Of a stretch of 28,208 nucleotides of DNA, positions 6,235 through 14,661 are shown in pieces. Numbering within the stretch: the first letter of the stretch is position 1; each line of letters opens with the position of its first letter. The notes beneath the pieces are model-generated. The model saw only the letters and a program-made list of their open reading frames with translations. It was not told the DNA's origin and searched no databases. Source of the stretch: Candidatus Geohydrothermomicrobium daggyaiense (GTDB lineage: Bacteria > Actinomycetota > Geothermincolia > Fen-727 > JACVIW01); NCBI GenBank assembly GCA_015711695.1, contig JACVIW010000002.1, positions 1 to 28,208 of the forward strand. The letters are read 5' to 3'. Position numbers and translations under genes: made by a program.

Positions 6235-8751
6235 TTGAGCAACCAAATCAGCAAACTTCAAACTGTGCTGATGGCGGGTGGACAGGGCACGAGGCTCAGG
6301 CCTCTTACGTCAAACCAGCCAAAGCCGATGGTTCAGGTTGTGAACCGTCCGCTGATGGAATACATTATTGAACTTTTGAACAGACAGGGTTTGCGGGAGA
6401 TTATAGTCACCCTGCAGTTCCTCCCAACCCTTATCGCTAACTATTTCGGTGACGGTTCGAGCTGGGGCGTAAATATGATTTACGTAACGGAGGAAAGTCC
6501 GCTTGGCACAGCTGGAAGCGTAAAAAACGCAAAATCCTTTATTTCGAACACATTCCTGGTGGTCAGCGGAGATGCTTTGACGGATATAGATTTTCTCGAG
6601 GCAATAGAATTCCACCGAAATAATAATGCTGCGGTAACAATTGTTCTCAAAGAGGTTCCTAATCCACTGGAATTCGGGATAGTTATTACCGATTCTTCAG
6701 GGAGGATAACAAAGTTCCTGGAAAAGCCCGGCTGGGGAGAGGTATTTTCCGACACCATCAACACAGGCATTTACATTATCGAGCCGGAAATACTCGACTA
6801 TATTCCTGATGATGGCCCTTATGATTTCTCGAGGGACTTATTCCCTAAACTCCTTAAAGATGGATTTCCTATGTATGGATTCGTAACCGATGGCTATTGG
6901 TGTGATATAGGAAACATAGAGCAATATTTAACAGCACACAGAGACATACTCGACGGAAAAGTTAATATAAAGATACCAGGACACGAACTTGAGAACAAAA
7001 TATGGGTTGGTGACGGAACCGAGATAGACGATTCAGCGATAGTTAAGGGTCCGGTGGTCATTGGCAACCACGTTAAGGTGGAACCTGGTACCAAATTAAG
7101 GGAATACTCAGTTATTGGAAACAACGTGGTCATAAAAAGGGACAACTTCATCCACCGCTCGGTGGTGATGGATAATTCATATATAGGACCGGCCTGTCAC
7201 ATCCGAGGAACTGTCATAGGAAGGAATTGTGATATTAAGTCTGGCGTAAGAATTGATGAAGGTGCTGTTATAGGTGAGGATTGTTTGATAGGCGAAAATG
7301 CCATTATCAATCAAGGCGTCCTTATTTTCCCCTTCAAAACTGTAGACGCCCGCGCGACAGTGAACACGAGCATCATCTGGGAATCGCGCGGGATGAGGTC
7401 ACTTTTTGGAAAGAGAGGGGTAGCAGGGCTAATAAATGTCGATATCACTCCTGAAATGGCGGTACGGCTCGGTATGGCTTACGGGTCATTTCTTCCCGTA
7501 AACTCCCAGGTTGTGACAAGCAGGGACGGAACAAGATCCGCAAGAATTTTAAAACGAGCTATTATGGCAGGCTTGAACGCGAGTGGGGTACACATCAGAG
7601 ATCTGGAGGTAAGCGCGGTTCCGGTGAACCGTTTCACTATTGACAGCCATTCCGATCAGGGCGGAATAGATGTGAGGACATCGGATCGCGATCCCCAGTG
7701 GATACAAATTTCTTTCTTTGACGAGGAGGGCCGCGATCTCGATGCCAGCGCCAGGAGAAGCATTGAAAGAATTTACAGCAGGAACGAGTTCAGACGCGCC
7801 TTTCTCGATGAGCTTGGAGAAATTTACTATCCGGCAAGGGCGAGAGAAGCATATGTTCAGGCTCTTACGGATGCGCTCGACCTTGATTCGATTCAGGAAA
7901 GGAGCTTCAAAGTCGTTTTCGATTACGGGTACGGGGCTGCTTCCCTTATTGTACCCGGTTTGCTTGGAAAACTTGGCTGTGAGGTGTTAAGCCTCAATGC
8001 CTACACGGATGAAAAGAGATTGATTACCCAGAGACCTCCAAGGCAAGAGTCATTAAAAAGGCTGGGGGAAGTTGTAAAGAGTTTCAAAGCGGACATTGGT
8101 CTTCTCTTCGATAATGGTGCTGAGAGGCTTGCTGTCGTTGATGACGTTGGAAGAACGCTTGCTGGCAGCGAACTCCTCGTCGTAATGGTTGATTTAGTGA
8201 CACGACACTTCCCCGGTGGAAAAATAGGTGTCCCCGTAAACCAACCAAATGTCATAGAGGTATTGTCAAACCAGAGAGGTTTTGAAGTTGTTCGAACCAA
8301 AGTTGACAGGTCAGATTTGATGCGTGTTGCTCGCGAGGACGGCGTGGTTTTTTGCGGTGGCGGTGATGGGGGGTTCATATTCCCGGAGTTCATGCCGGCA
8401 TATGACGCCATATTCACTTTCGCCAAAATTCTTGAAATGATTGCGAATAGGAAGCAGAAAATATCTGAGGTTGTTGACGAATTACCGAATTTTCATTTGA
8501 AGAAGCGCGAAGTCGTAATTTCGTGGGAGAACAAAGGACACGTTATGCGTTATTTGATCGAGAAACATATGGGTGACGACGTCGATTCGACAGATGGACT
8601 CAAAGTTTTTCTAAGCCCCGGAAAATGGGTACTCATACTTCCCGATGATGAAGAGCCGGTTTTGCACCTTTATGCTGAGGGATTTGATGAAAAGGATTGT
8701 GACTACCTTCTCGATGAATACGAGGGGAAAATAAGAATAGCACTCCAGTAG
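6235..8751 (+). CDS. Sugar-phosphate nucleotidyltransferase fused to a degenerate phosphohexomutase domain
   Basis: The protein has 838 residues. Residues about 8-235 are a nucleotidyltransferase with AGGQGTRLRPLT and the PKPMV motif, which would make an NDP-sugar (GDP-mannose or a glucose/GlcNAc analogue) from a hexose 1-phosphate. Residues about 255-370 are left-handed beta-helix hexapeptide repeats (runs such as VIGRNCDIKSGVRI). Residues about 375-838 resemble a phosphohexomutase but lack its catalytic machinery: no TASHNP serine loop, the metal loop DGDGDR reads DNGAER, and no SGTEP loop. Such fusions are known in actinobacteria and annotated as mannose-1-phosphate guanylyltransferases. 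I chose TTG 6235 because GGAGG sits five bases upstream; ATG 6223, four codons earlier, has no ribosome site of its own. It follows pgsA by 38 bases. Confidence 0.85.
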   Translation: MSNQISKLQTVLMAGGQGTRLRPLTSNQPKPMVQVVNRPLMEYIIELLNRQGLREIIVTLQFLPTLIANYFGDGSSWGVNMIYVTEESPLGTAGSVKNAKSFISNTFLVVSGDALTDIDFLEAIEFHRNNNAAVTIVLKEVPNPLEFGIVITDSSGRITKFLEKPGWGEVFSDTINTGIYIIEPEILDYIPDDGPYDFSRDLFPKLLKDGFPMYGFVTDGYWCDIGNIEQYLTAHRDILDGKVNIKIPGHELENKIWVGDGTEIDDSAIVKGPVVIGNHVKVEPGTKLREYSVIGNNVVIKRDNFIHRSVVMDNSYIGPACHIRGTVIGRNCDIKSGVRIDEGAVIGEDCLIGENAIINQGVLIFPFKTVDARATVNTSIIWESRGMRSLFGKRGVAGLINVDITPEMAVRLGMAYGSFLPVNSQVVTSRDGTRSARILKRAIMAGLNASGVHIRDLEVSAVPVNRFTIDSHSDQGGIDVRTSDRDPQWIQISFFDEEGRDLDASARRSIERIYSRNEFRRAFLDELGEIYYPARAREAYVQALTDALDLDSIQERSFKVVFDYGYGAASLIVPGLLGKLGCEVLSLNAYTDEKRLITQRPPRQESLKRLGEVVKSFKADIGLLFDNGAERLAVVDDVGRTLAGSELLVVMVDLVTRHFPGGKIGVPVNQPNVIEVLSNQRGFEVVRTKVDRSDLMRVAREDGVVFCGGGDGGFIFPEFMPAYDAIFTFAKILEMIANRKQKISEVVDELPNFHLKKREVVISWENKGHVMRYLIEKHMGDDVDSTDGLKVFLSPGKWVLILPDDEEPVLHLYAEGFDEKDCDYLLDEYEGKIRIALQ

Positions 8752-8815
8752 CTTGTAGAGTATTGAGTGTTTTTTCTTGAAAATTAAAAAAACAATTTAC
8801 TAAGCGGAGCCTCTG

Positions 8816-8821
8816 TATAAT
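8816..8821 (+). promoter_or_regulatory. Possible -10 element before the phosphohexomutase gene
   Basis: TATAAT preceded by TG lies just upstream of the AGGGG ribosome site. There is no convincing -35. If used it gives a very short leader; the gene may equally be read through from upstream. Confidence 0.25.
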
Positions 8822-8842
8822 TTGTGAGGGGAAGTGATCTTT

Positions 8843-10264
8843 TTGAAAGAAGATATCAGCTTCGGTCCTGATCAATGGATTGCCAGAATTGGTGATGATT
8901 TTAACGAAAGAAATGTTTCTATAATCACCCAGGCGGTATGCAATTATCTTTATGAGAAAGAACTCGCTCAGAAGGGCTGTGTGATAGGTTTTGACACTCG
9001 TGCCGAATCGGAAAAGACAGCAAACATGATCGCTGAAATACTGCAAAAAAATGGCATTACCGCAATGAAGATGGAAACCTTCTGTCCGACGCCGCAAACG
9101 GCTTTTGCTGTAAAGAAATTGGGCGCGGGGGGCGCAATAATGGTCACCGGGTGTAGCAAACCACCAGAGTACAACGGCATTACCTTTATTCCAGAATATG
9201 CGGGCAACGCTTCTCTGGATGTAATCGAGGATATCGACTGGGAGATTGGTAAAATTCTCGACATGGGCGAGATGGAACCTCCCGTCGAAAGAACTTTGAG
9301 TCCTTTGAGAAAAGTGGATGTTTCAAACGATTACATCCGCCATCTCCTAACCCTTGTCGAAAGGTCAGTTATTGAGCGTTCGAGAGTGCGAGTGCTGGTG
9401 GATCCTATGTATGGCGCCAGCCAAAATATTTTCATGCGAATTTTATACCACATGGATTCCATTGTCGTTCCACTTCATTCCTATCTCGACCCTGAGTTTT
9501 CAGGGCTTTCTCCTGATCCGGTGGAGATGAATCTTGTGGAATGCAGGAAAGCAGTGATGGACAATAATGTCGAGGTTGGCGTTGCTCTTGACGGGGATGG
9601 AGATAGGTACGCTTTGATAGACTCTAACAGTATATATCTTGATCCCGCTGACACAAGCACGCTTGCTTTGTGGTATATGCTTACATACAAGCCATACGGG
9701 GGCGCTGTGGCAAGGACAATGGCAAACTCGCATATTCTTGATTCTATCGCAGAACATAATGGGTGCCGCGTCATAGAAACAACACCCGGATTCGCCAGTA
9801 TCGCTGAGGTTATGAGGAAGAAAATGATTATTATCGGATTTGATGAAGAGGGTGGCTTGAGCATTGGTGAGCATATTCCATACAGGGATGGGGTACTGGG
9901 AGGGTTACTTAGCGTGGAGATTGCTGCCCGGTTCAAGAAACCGCTATCAGAACTGGTAAAGAATATACACAGGGAATTCGGCGAATGCTATAACGACAGA
10001 ATAGAAGTTTCAGTACCGGAGGAAGATATAGAGGATATCATCGAGGTTCTACAAAAATCGCCGCCGAGGAAGATAGGCGACGAGACTGTTACAAGGGTTG
10101 ATTTGAGGGAAGGCATAAAGATAGTCACCGAGGAAGACACATGGATATTCATTCACCCAATATATAAGGAATCTATTCTCAGATTGTATTTCGAGGGAAG
10201 AAGTAAAAAATCTTTCGAGATGGCACGTGCTCAGGCTTTGAAGATGATCAAGGAGCGGAAATAA
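8843..10264 (+). CDS. Divergent phosphohexomutase (phosphomannomutase/phosphoglucomutase superfamily)
   Basis: A 473-residue protein with the four-domain alpha-D-phosphohexomutase layout. The Mg-binding loop DGDGDR is intact (about 250-255) and a sugar-binding DEEGG is present (about 334-338). Three other signature loops are altered. The N-terminal GTDGxR reads GPDQWI. The phosphoserine loop TASHNPPEYNG reads TGCSKPPEYNG, so the catalytic Ser position holds Cys, with Ser next to it. The C-terminal phosphate loop RPSGTEP reads HPIYKES. It may have altered activity or be a non-catalytic partner of the upstream fusion. GTG 8834 is only two bases from the GAGGGG ribosome site, so TTG 8843, which also fits the family N-terminus, is preferred. 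Confidence 0.8.
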   Translation: MKEDISFGPDQWIARIGDDFNERNVSIITQAVCNYLYEKELAQKGCVIGFDTRAESEKTANMIAEILQKNGITAMKMETFCPTPQTAFAVKKLGAGGAIMVTGCSKPPEYNGITFIPEYAGNASLDVIEDIDWEIGKILDMGEMEPPVERTLSPLRKVDVSNDYIRHLLTLVERSVIERSRVRVLVDPMYGASQNIFMRILYHMDSIVVPLHSYLDPEFSGLSPDPVEMNLVECRKAVMDNNVEVGVALDGDGDRYALIDSNSIYLDPADTSTLALWYMLTYKPYGGAVARTMANSHILDSIAEHNGCRVIETTPGFASIAEVMRKKMIIIGFDEEGGLSIGEHIPYRDGVLGGLLSVEIAARFKKPLSELVKNIHREFGECYNDRIEVSVPEEDIEDIIEVLQKSPPRKIGDETVTRVDLREGIKIVTEEDTWIFIHPIYKESILRLYFEGRSKKSFEMARAQALKMIKERK

Positions 10265-10295
10265 CGGGCGTTTCTTCGAGCGAAAGGAGAGAAAA

Positions 10296-11105
10296 TTGAA
10301 AAACCTGAACCTTGCCTGTTTTGTGCCTCACGCTCCTATACTCGTTCCCGAGGTCGGCGGCTCGGAAATTGAGCGCGTTCGGTCCACCGCAGAATCGCTT
10401 GCGATGCTCTCGCGGGAAATTGAGAAAATATCTCCCGAGACTGTTGTTGTGGTATCGCCTCCACATTTGAGAGTCATATCAAGAGAGGGATTCTCAATTA
10501 AGGCGGGAAAAAGAGTTTATGGTTCACTTGCGCGTTTCGGGGCATCAGCTGCGAAAGTCGATGCTAAAACAGACACTGAGATCATTTCCTTAATCGAAAA
10601 ACATGCGAGCGCGAGAAATTTTAAGATAGTAAGGGATTTAAGTGAAAGAGAAGATGACTGGGGCTTGCTGGTCCCTCTTTGCCTTGTTGCCCCATCCTCG
10701 TATCGTCTTGTCTCGATTACCGCTTCACCGTACCTATCATTAAGAGACCACCGTGAGCTAGGGATTACTATCCGCAACGCAATAGAGGAGAGCTCCATAT
10801 CCTGCGTGTTCATAGGTTCTGGAGATATGTCGCACCGCCTCACTCCGAATGCTCCATCAGGTTATAGCCCGAGAGGAAAAGAGTTCGATGAAATGATTGT
10901 GAGGATTTTTAAGTCGGGCAGGCTAACAGATGCGATTGGTGTCGACCCAGCCTTGAGGGAAGACGCAGGGGAGGATTGCCTTTGGACAATCTCGGTTCTT
11001 GCCGGAATCTGCGCTGATCAGGACTTTGACACCGCTGTTCTTTCCTATGAAGGGCCCTTTGGTGTGGGATATATGGTGGCACGAATATCTTTCAAAAAAG
11101 AATAG
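10296..11105 (+). CDS. LigB-like (class III extradiol dioxygenase fold) protein of the AMMECR1 neighbourhood
   Basis: A 269-residue protein of the LigB/Memo-like fold. The usual metal-site histidines appear conserved: FVPHAPI (H12), PPHLRV (H57) and GSGDMSHRLT (H180). Classical members open aromatic rings using non-haem iron, but the versions next to AMMECR1 belong to the AmmeMemoRadiSam set, whose chemistry is not settled. The next gene, 35 bases on, encodes AMMECR1; I recall these two domains being fused in one protein in many anaerobes. The start is TTG 10296 with AAGGAG seven bases upstream. The partner radical SAM protein is not in this window. Confidence 0.8.
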   Translation: MKNLNLACFVPHAPILVPEVGGSEIERVRSTAESLAMLSREIEKISPETVVVVSPPHLRVISREGFSIKAGKRVYGSLARFGASAAKVDAKTDTEIISLIEKHASARNFKIVRDLSEREDDWGLLVPLCLVAPSSYRLVSITASPYLSLRDHRELGITIRNAIEESSISCVFIGSGDMSHRLTPNAPSGYSPRGKEFDEMIVRIFKSGRLTDAIGVDPALREDAGEDCLWTISVLAGICADQDFDTAVLSYEGPFGVGYMVARISFKKE

Positions 11106-11140
11106 TTCCCGGAAGCAGGACGGATTGAAAGGCAGTTAAA

Positions 11141-11674
11141 ATGGTTATTGAGGAAAAAGGGGGAAACCCGTACGTCGAGTTTGCCAGGAAGGTCGTTGAG
11201 AAATATGTCAAAGAGGGTAAAGTCCCCGATCTGAGTGAAGCACCTGAACAACTGAAGAGGGAGCGGGCTGGCGTTTTTGTATCGCTCAAAAAACGCGGTG
11301 AATTGCGTGGATGCATTGGAACGATTGAGCCTGTTTACGATAACCTTGCGGAAGAAATAAGAAGCAACGCTGTCAGCAGCGCAAGCAGGGACCCCAGGTT
11401 TCCACCCGTTACAACAGATGAACTTCCAGAAATAACGATTTCCGTTGATGTTCTCGAAGAGCCTGAGGATATAGACGATATAAATCAACTTGACCCAAAG
11501 GAATATGGAGTGATTGTCACTTCAGGCAGCAGAGTCGGTGTGCTTCTTCCGGACCTCGAGGGCGTTGATACTCCCAAACAGCAGATTAGTATCGCAATGA
11601 TGAAAGCCGGTATTGGCGCAAACGAACCGGTGCGAATTAAACGTTTCAGGGTAAGAAGATACAAGCAGTCTTAA
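11141..11674 (+). CDS. amrA: AMMECR1 domain protein (AmmeMemoRadiSam system protein A type)
   Basis: A 177-residue protein, nearly all AMMECR1 domain. It has the family hallmark LRGCIG at residues 55-60, followed by a SASRDPRFPPVT segment and a DVLEEPE stretch in the usual order, ending in KRFRVRRYKQS. The domain is conserved from archaea to human; no biochemical activity is firmly assigned. It pairs with the upstream LigB-like gene. ATG 11141 has a modest GAAAGG upstream. The stop codon is two bases before the miaA GTG, so translation of the two genes may be coupled. Confidence 0.88.
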   Translation: MVIEEKGGNPYVEFARKVVEKYVKEGKVPDLSEAPEQLKRERAGVFVSLKKRGELRGCIGTIEPVYDNLAEEIRSNAVSSASRDPRFPPVTTDELPEITISVDVLEEPEDIDDINQLDPKEYGVIVTSGSRVGVLLPDLEGVDTPKQQISIAMMKAGIGANEPVRIKRFRVRRYKQS

Positions 11675-11679
11675 ATGTG

Positions 11680-12663
11680 ATGAAAACAGGAATTCCCCCG
11701 GGGACTGCTCTTCTTGCCATAGTGGGACCCACAGCTGTCGGAAAAAGCAAAATAGCACTTCTTGTCTCAAAAGAAATTCCTGTAGAGATCGTTTCGGTTG
11801 ATTCCATGCAGGTCTACCGGGAGATGAACATAGGCACGGGAAAACCATCGGCGCTTGAACTGGAAACAGTTCCTCACCACATGATTGACCTTGTTTCACC
11901 TGAGGAGGCATTCTCCGTCGCGCTTTATAAGAGAATGGCTATTGAGGCGATTGTGGGTATTATTAAGAGAAAGAATATACCTCTGCTTGTGGGTGGCTCG
12001 GGGTTGTATTTCAGGGCAATCGTTGACGACCTTTCTTTTCCCGCGGGGGGAGGATCTGGCTCTACCATAAGAAAATATCTTGAATCGCTGTCGAATGAAC
12101 AATTACTTAAGATTTTGTCCGAGACAGACCCTGTCTCCTTTCAAACAATACCCGCTAGCAACAGAAGGAGAATTTTGCGCGCAGTAGAGGTTGCGGTGAC
12201 TTCAGGGCGCGTTATCTCTGAAAGACAGGAGTCATGGATAAAGTATGAGTCCCCTTACAATCTTATTGTGGCGGGTGTGGAGATGGAAAGGGAGGTTCTG
12301 TATGAGAGAATTGACAAACGAGTAGAGAAGATGGTCTCGGAAGGGCTTATTGAGGAAACCGCAAAGATACTCGAAAAAGGTCTGGGGTCCGGATCGACTG
12401 CAGCTGAAGCGCTTGGTTACCGCGAGATGGCAGCGTATCTCAGGGGAGAGATTTCTTTAGAAGAAGCATTGACCGAGGTCAAGAAAAAGACAAGAAGATA
12501 CGCTAAAAGGCAACTTACCTGGTTCAGGAAAGACCCGAGAATTGTCTGGTTTTCGATTCCCACGAGGAGAGGGATGTCCGAACAAGAATTCGAAGATGCT
12601 ATCAAGAATACCGCGGATGAAGTCATCACATACTTCAGAAGGAGACTTGATAATATAAAATAG
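11680..12663 (+). CDS. miaA: tRNA dimethylallyltransferase
   Basis: A 327-residue protein of normal length. It shows the P-loop GPTAVGKSK, VDSMQVYR, GTGKPS, PHHMIDLVSPEE, the VGGSGLYF substrate loop, and the C-terminal TRRYAKRQLTWFRK that contacts tRNA. MiaA adds dimethylallyl to N6 of A37 in tRNAs reading codons that begin with U. GTG 11677 and ATG 11680 are adjacent possible starts; there is no strong ribosome site, consistent with coupling to the AMMECR1 gene. The order miaA-dapF-hflX is, from memory, characteristic of actinobacteria. Confidence 0.96.
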   Translation: MKTGIPPGTALLAIVGPTAVGKSKIALLVSKEIPVEIVSVDSMQVYREMNIGTGKPSALELETVPHHMIDLVSPEEAFSVALYKRMAIEAIVGIIKRKNIPLLVGGSGLYFRAIVDDLSFPAGGGSGSTIRKYLESLSNEQLLKILSETDPVSFQTIPASNRRRILRAVEVAVTSGRVISERQESWIKYESPYNLIVAGVEMEREVLYERIDKRVEKMVSEGLIEETAKILEKGLGSGSTAAEALGYREMAAYLRGEISLEEALTEVKKKTRRYAKRQLTWFRKDPRIVWFSIPTRRGMSEQEFEDAIKNTADEVITYFRRRLDNIK

Positions 12664-12669
12664 GAGAGC

Positions 12670-13503
12670 ATGGAGTTTGCAAAGTTCGAAGCGACAGCGA
12701 ATGATTTCATAATTATTGATGGCATTGAAAAGCCCATTAATATCGACGCCAGCACTGTCGTGACTCTCTGTGACAGGCGCAGAGGGATAGGGGCTGATGG
12801 CATCCTCATTATTCTTCCCTCAAATAAAGGTCATTTTCGAATGCGAATATTCAACGCAGACGGATCGGAAGCGGAGATGTGTGGAAATGGCATCAGGGCT
12901 CTTTGTCTGTTCGCGCTGGAGAAGGGCATATCCTCCGAAAAAACGCTGCTTGTTGAAACTCAGGCAGGAATAAAGAGTGTTGACTATCGTGGCAGAAAAG
13001 GCAATGAACATTTTTTCAGAGTAGATATGGGTGTACCCGGGCTCAAGCGGAAAGATATACCGCTTATTGGGGACCCGCAAAGCGACGCAAACCAAATCCC
13101 CGTTCCACTTGCTGATGGCTCAAAAGTACTGGTGACCTGTGTGTCCATGGGTAACCCGCACTGCGTGGTTTTTGTGGATGATCTTGAGTCCTTTCCAGTG
13201 GAAAAAATTGGCCCGGAGCTTGAGACACACATGCTTTTTCCCGAACGAACCAACGTTGAGTTCGTAAAGGTTGATCGAGACGATAGGCTCAAAGTAAGAG
13301 TATGGGAGAGAGGAGTGGGGGAGACGATGTCATGCGGTACAGGCGCGTGCGCTTCTCTAGTCGCTTCCAGAATTCAAGGGCTCTCTGGTCCAGGAGCGCT
13401 GGTAGAACTTGCTGGAGGGACCCTCGAAGTGTTATGGGAAAATAATGTTTACATGACTGGACCCGCGAGGCATGTTTTTGACGGAAAAATAAGGGAGTGG
13501 TAA
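12670..13503 (+). CDS. dapF: Diaminopimelate epimerase
   Basis: A 277-residue protein with both catalytic cysteines in context: C71 in NADGSEAEMCGNG and C222 in MSCGTGACAS. It interconverts LL- and meso-diaminopimelate for lysine and peptidoglycan synthesis. The usual N-terminal GLGNDF motif reads ATANDF, a small departure from the family. ATG 12670 is preceded by AGGAG, six bases after the miaA stop. The gene ends exactly where dapL begins, so the two DAP enzymes are made from one message. Confidence 0.95.
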   Translation: MEFAKFEATANDFIIIDGIEKPINIDASTVVTLCDRRRGIGADGILIILPSNKGHFRMRIFNADGSEAEMCGNGIRALCLFALEKGISSEKTLLVETQAGIKSVDYRGRKGNEHFFRVDMGVPGLKRKDIPLIGDPQSDANQIPVPLADGSKVLVTCVSMGNPHCVVFVDDLESFPVEKIGPELETHMLFPERTNVEFVKVDRDDRLKVRVWERGVGETMSCGTGACASLVASRIQGLSGPGALVELAGGTLEVLWENNVYMTGPARHVFDGKIREW

Positions 13504-14661
13504 ATGAGATTCTCGGAAAGACTTAAAAAAGTTCCACCATACCTTTTCGCAGAAATCGATAGAAAAATCGAGGAAAAGAAAGCCATGGGGGTTGATGTTA
13601 TAAGTTTCGGCGTTGGAGACCCTGATATTCCAACGCCTCAGGGAATCATCGACACCCTGATTAATGAAGCCAGAAAACCCCTTAATCATCGTTACCCATC
13701 CTATTTTGGTCTTCCCGTTCTAAGAACAACATTTTCATCATGGTTTGAGGGAAGATTCAATGTCCCGCTTGATCCCGAAAAAGAGGTGCTTCCGTTGATA
13801 GGAAGTAAAGAGGGGATCGCGCACCTCTCAGTAGCACTGCTCGATCCTGGTGATGTCGCTATTGTGCCGGAACCTTCATATCCTGTTTACTCAATGGGAG
13901 CTATTCTGGCAGGAGGGGATTCTTATCACATTCCGCTGAAAAAAATGTTTTCATTTATGCCAAAACTTGATGAGATACCTGAGAAAGTTTTGAAGAAATC
14001 GAAAATATTGTGGCTAAACTATCCCAACAACCCGACGGGTGCAGTTGTTGAGCTCGATTTTTTCAAGAATGTTGTCGAGTTTGCACTTGAACACGACCTT
14101 GCGGTAGCACATGATAACGCATATTCGGAGATTACGTATGATGGCTATGTCGCCCCAAGCATACTTGAGGTAGATGGAGCAAGGGATTGCTGCATCGAGT
14201 TCCATTCTCTGTCGAAGACCTTCAATATGACGGGATGGAGAATCGGATTTGCATGCGGCAACGCGGAGCTTATCGAGGCATTAGGTACAGTAAAGACAAA
14301 CATTGATTCCGGAATCTTCAATCCGATCCAGCTTAGCGGGGTTCACGCTCTCAAAAACGAGGCTCGTTCTCTTAATGAAATGAGAAAGATTTACAAAAAA
14401 AGAAGAGACTATCTGGTGCGAGAATTGAAATCCATGGGGTTTAGCGTTAACCCTCCACTAGGCGGAATATACTTGTGGATGGAAGTTCCCGACGGCTTTG
14501 ACTCAGTCGAGTTCTCAAAATACACGCTGGATAGGGCTGGTGTTTTTTTCACTCCTGGCAACGCATACGGGCCTTCAGGTGAAGGTTATGTGAGGATTTC
14601 GCTTACGGTTCCTGATAAAAGGATTGAAGAAGCAGTAAGCAGGTTGAAGGAAATCTTTTGA
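13504..14661 (+). CDS. dapL: LL-diaminopimelate aminotransferase
   Basis: A 385-residue PLP aminotransferase of fold type I. The Schiff-base lysine is K238 in HSLSKTFNMTGWRIG, and NYPNNPTG (172-179), NHRYPSYFGL and GSKEGIAHL match DapL of anaerobes such as Moorella closely as I remember it. DapL converts tetrahydrodipicolinate directly to LL-diaminopimelate using glutamate, avoiding the succinylase or acetylase branches. Directly following dapF, whose substrate it makes, strongly supports this role over a generic aspartate aminotransferase. ATG begins on the base after the dapF stop, with GGGAG eight bases upstream. Its stop overlaps the hflX start. Confidence 0.9.
   Translation: MRFSERLKKVPPYLFAEIDRKIEEKKAMGVDVISFGVGDPDIPTPQGIIDTLINEARKPLNHRYPSYFGLPVLRTTFSSWFEGRFNVPLDPEKEVLPLIGSKEGIAHLSVALLDPGDVAIVPEPSYPVYSMGAILAGGDSYHIPLKKMFSFMPKLDEIPEKVLKKSKILWLNYPNNPTGAVVELDFFKNVVEFALEHDLAVAHDNAYSEITYDGYVAPSILEVDGARDCCIEFHSLSKTFNMTGWRIGFACGNAELIEALGTVKTNIDSGIFNPIQLSGVHALKNEARSLNEMRKIYKKRRDYLVRELKSMGFSVNPPLGGIYLWMEVPDGFDSVEFSKYTLDRAGVFFTPGNAYGPSGEGYVRISLTVPDKRIEEAVSRLKEIF

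Noticed and set aside
8001..8426. Long minus-strand frames inside the fusion gene and other genes
   Set aside because: They are antisense shadows of clearly recognised proteins, with no start signals.
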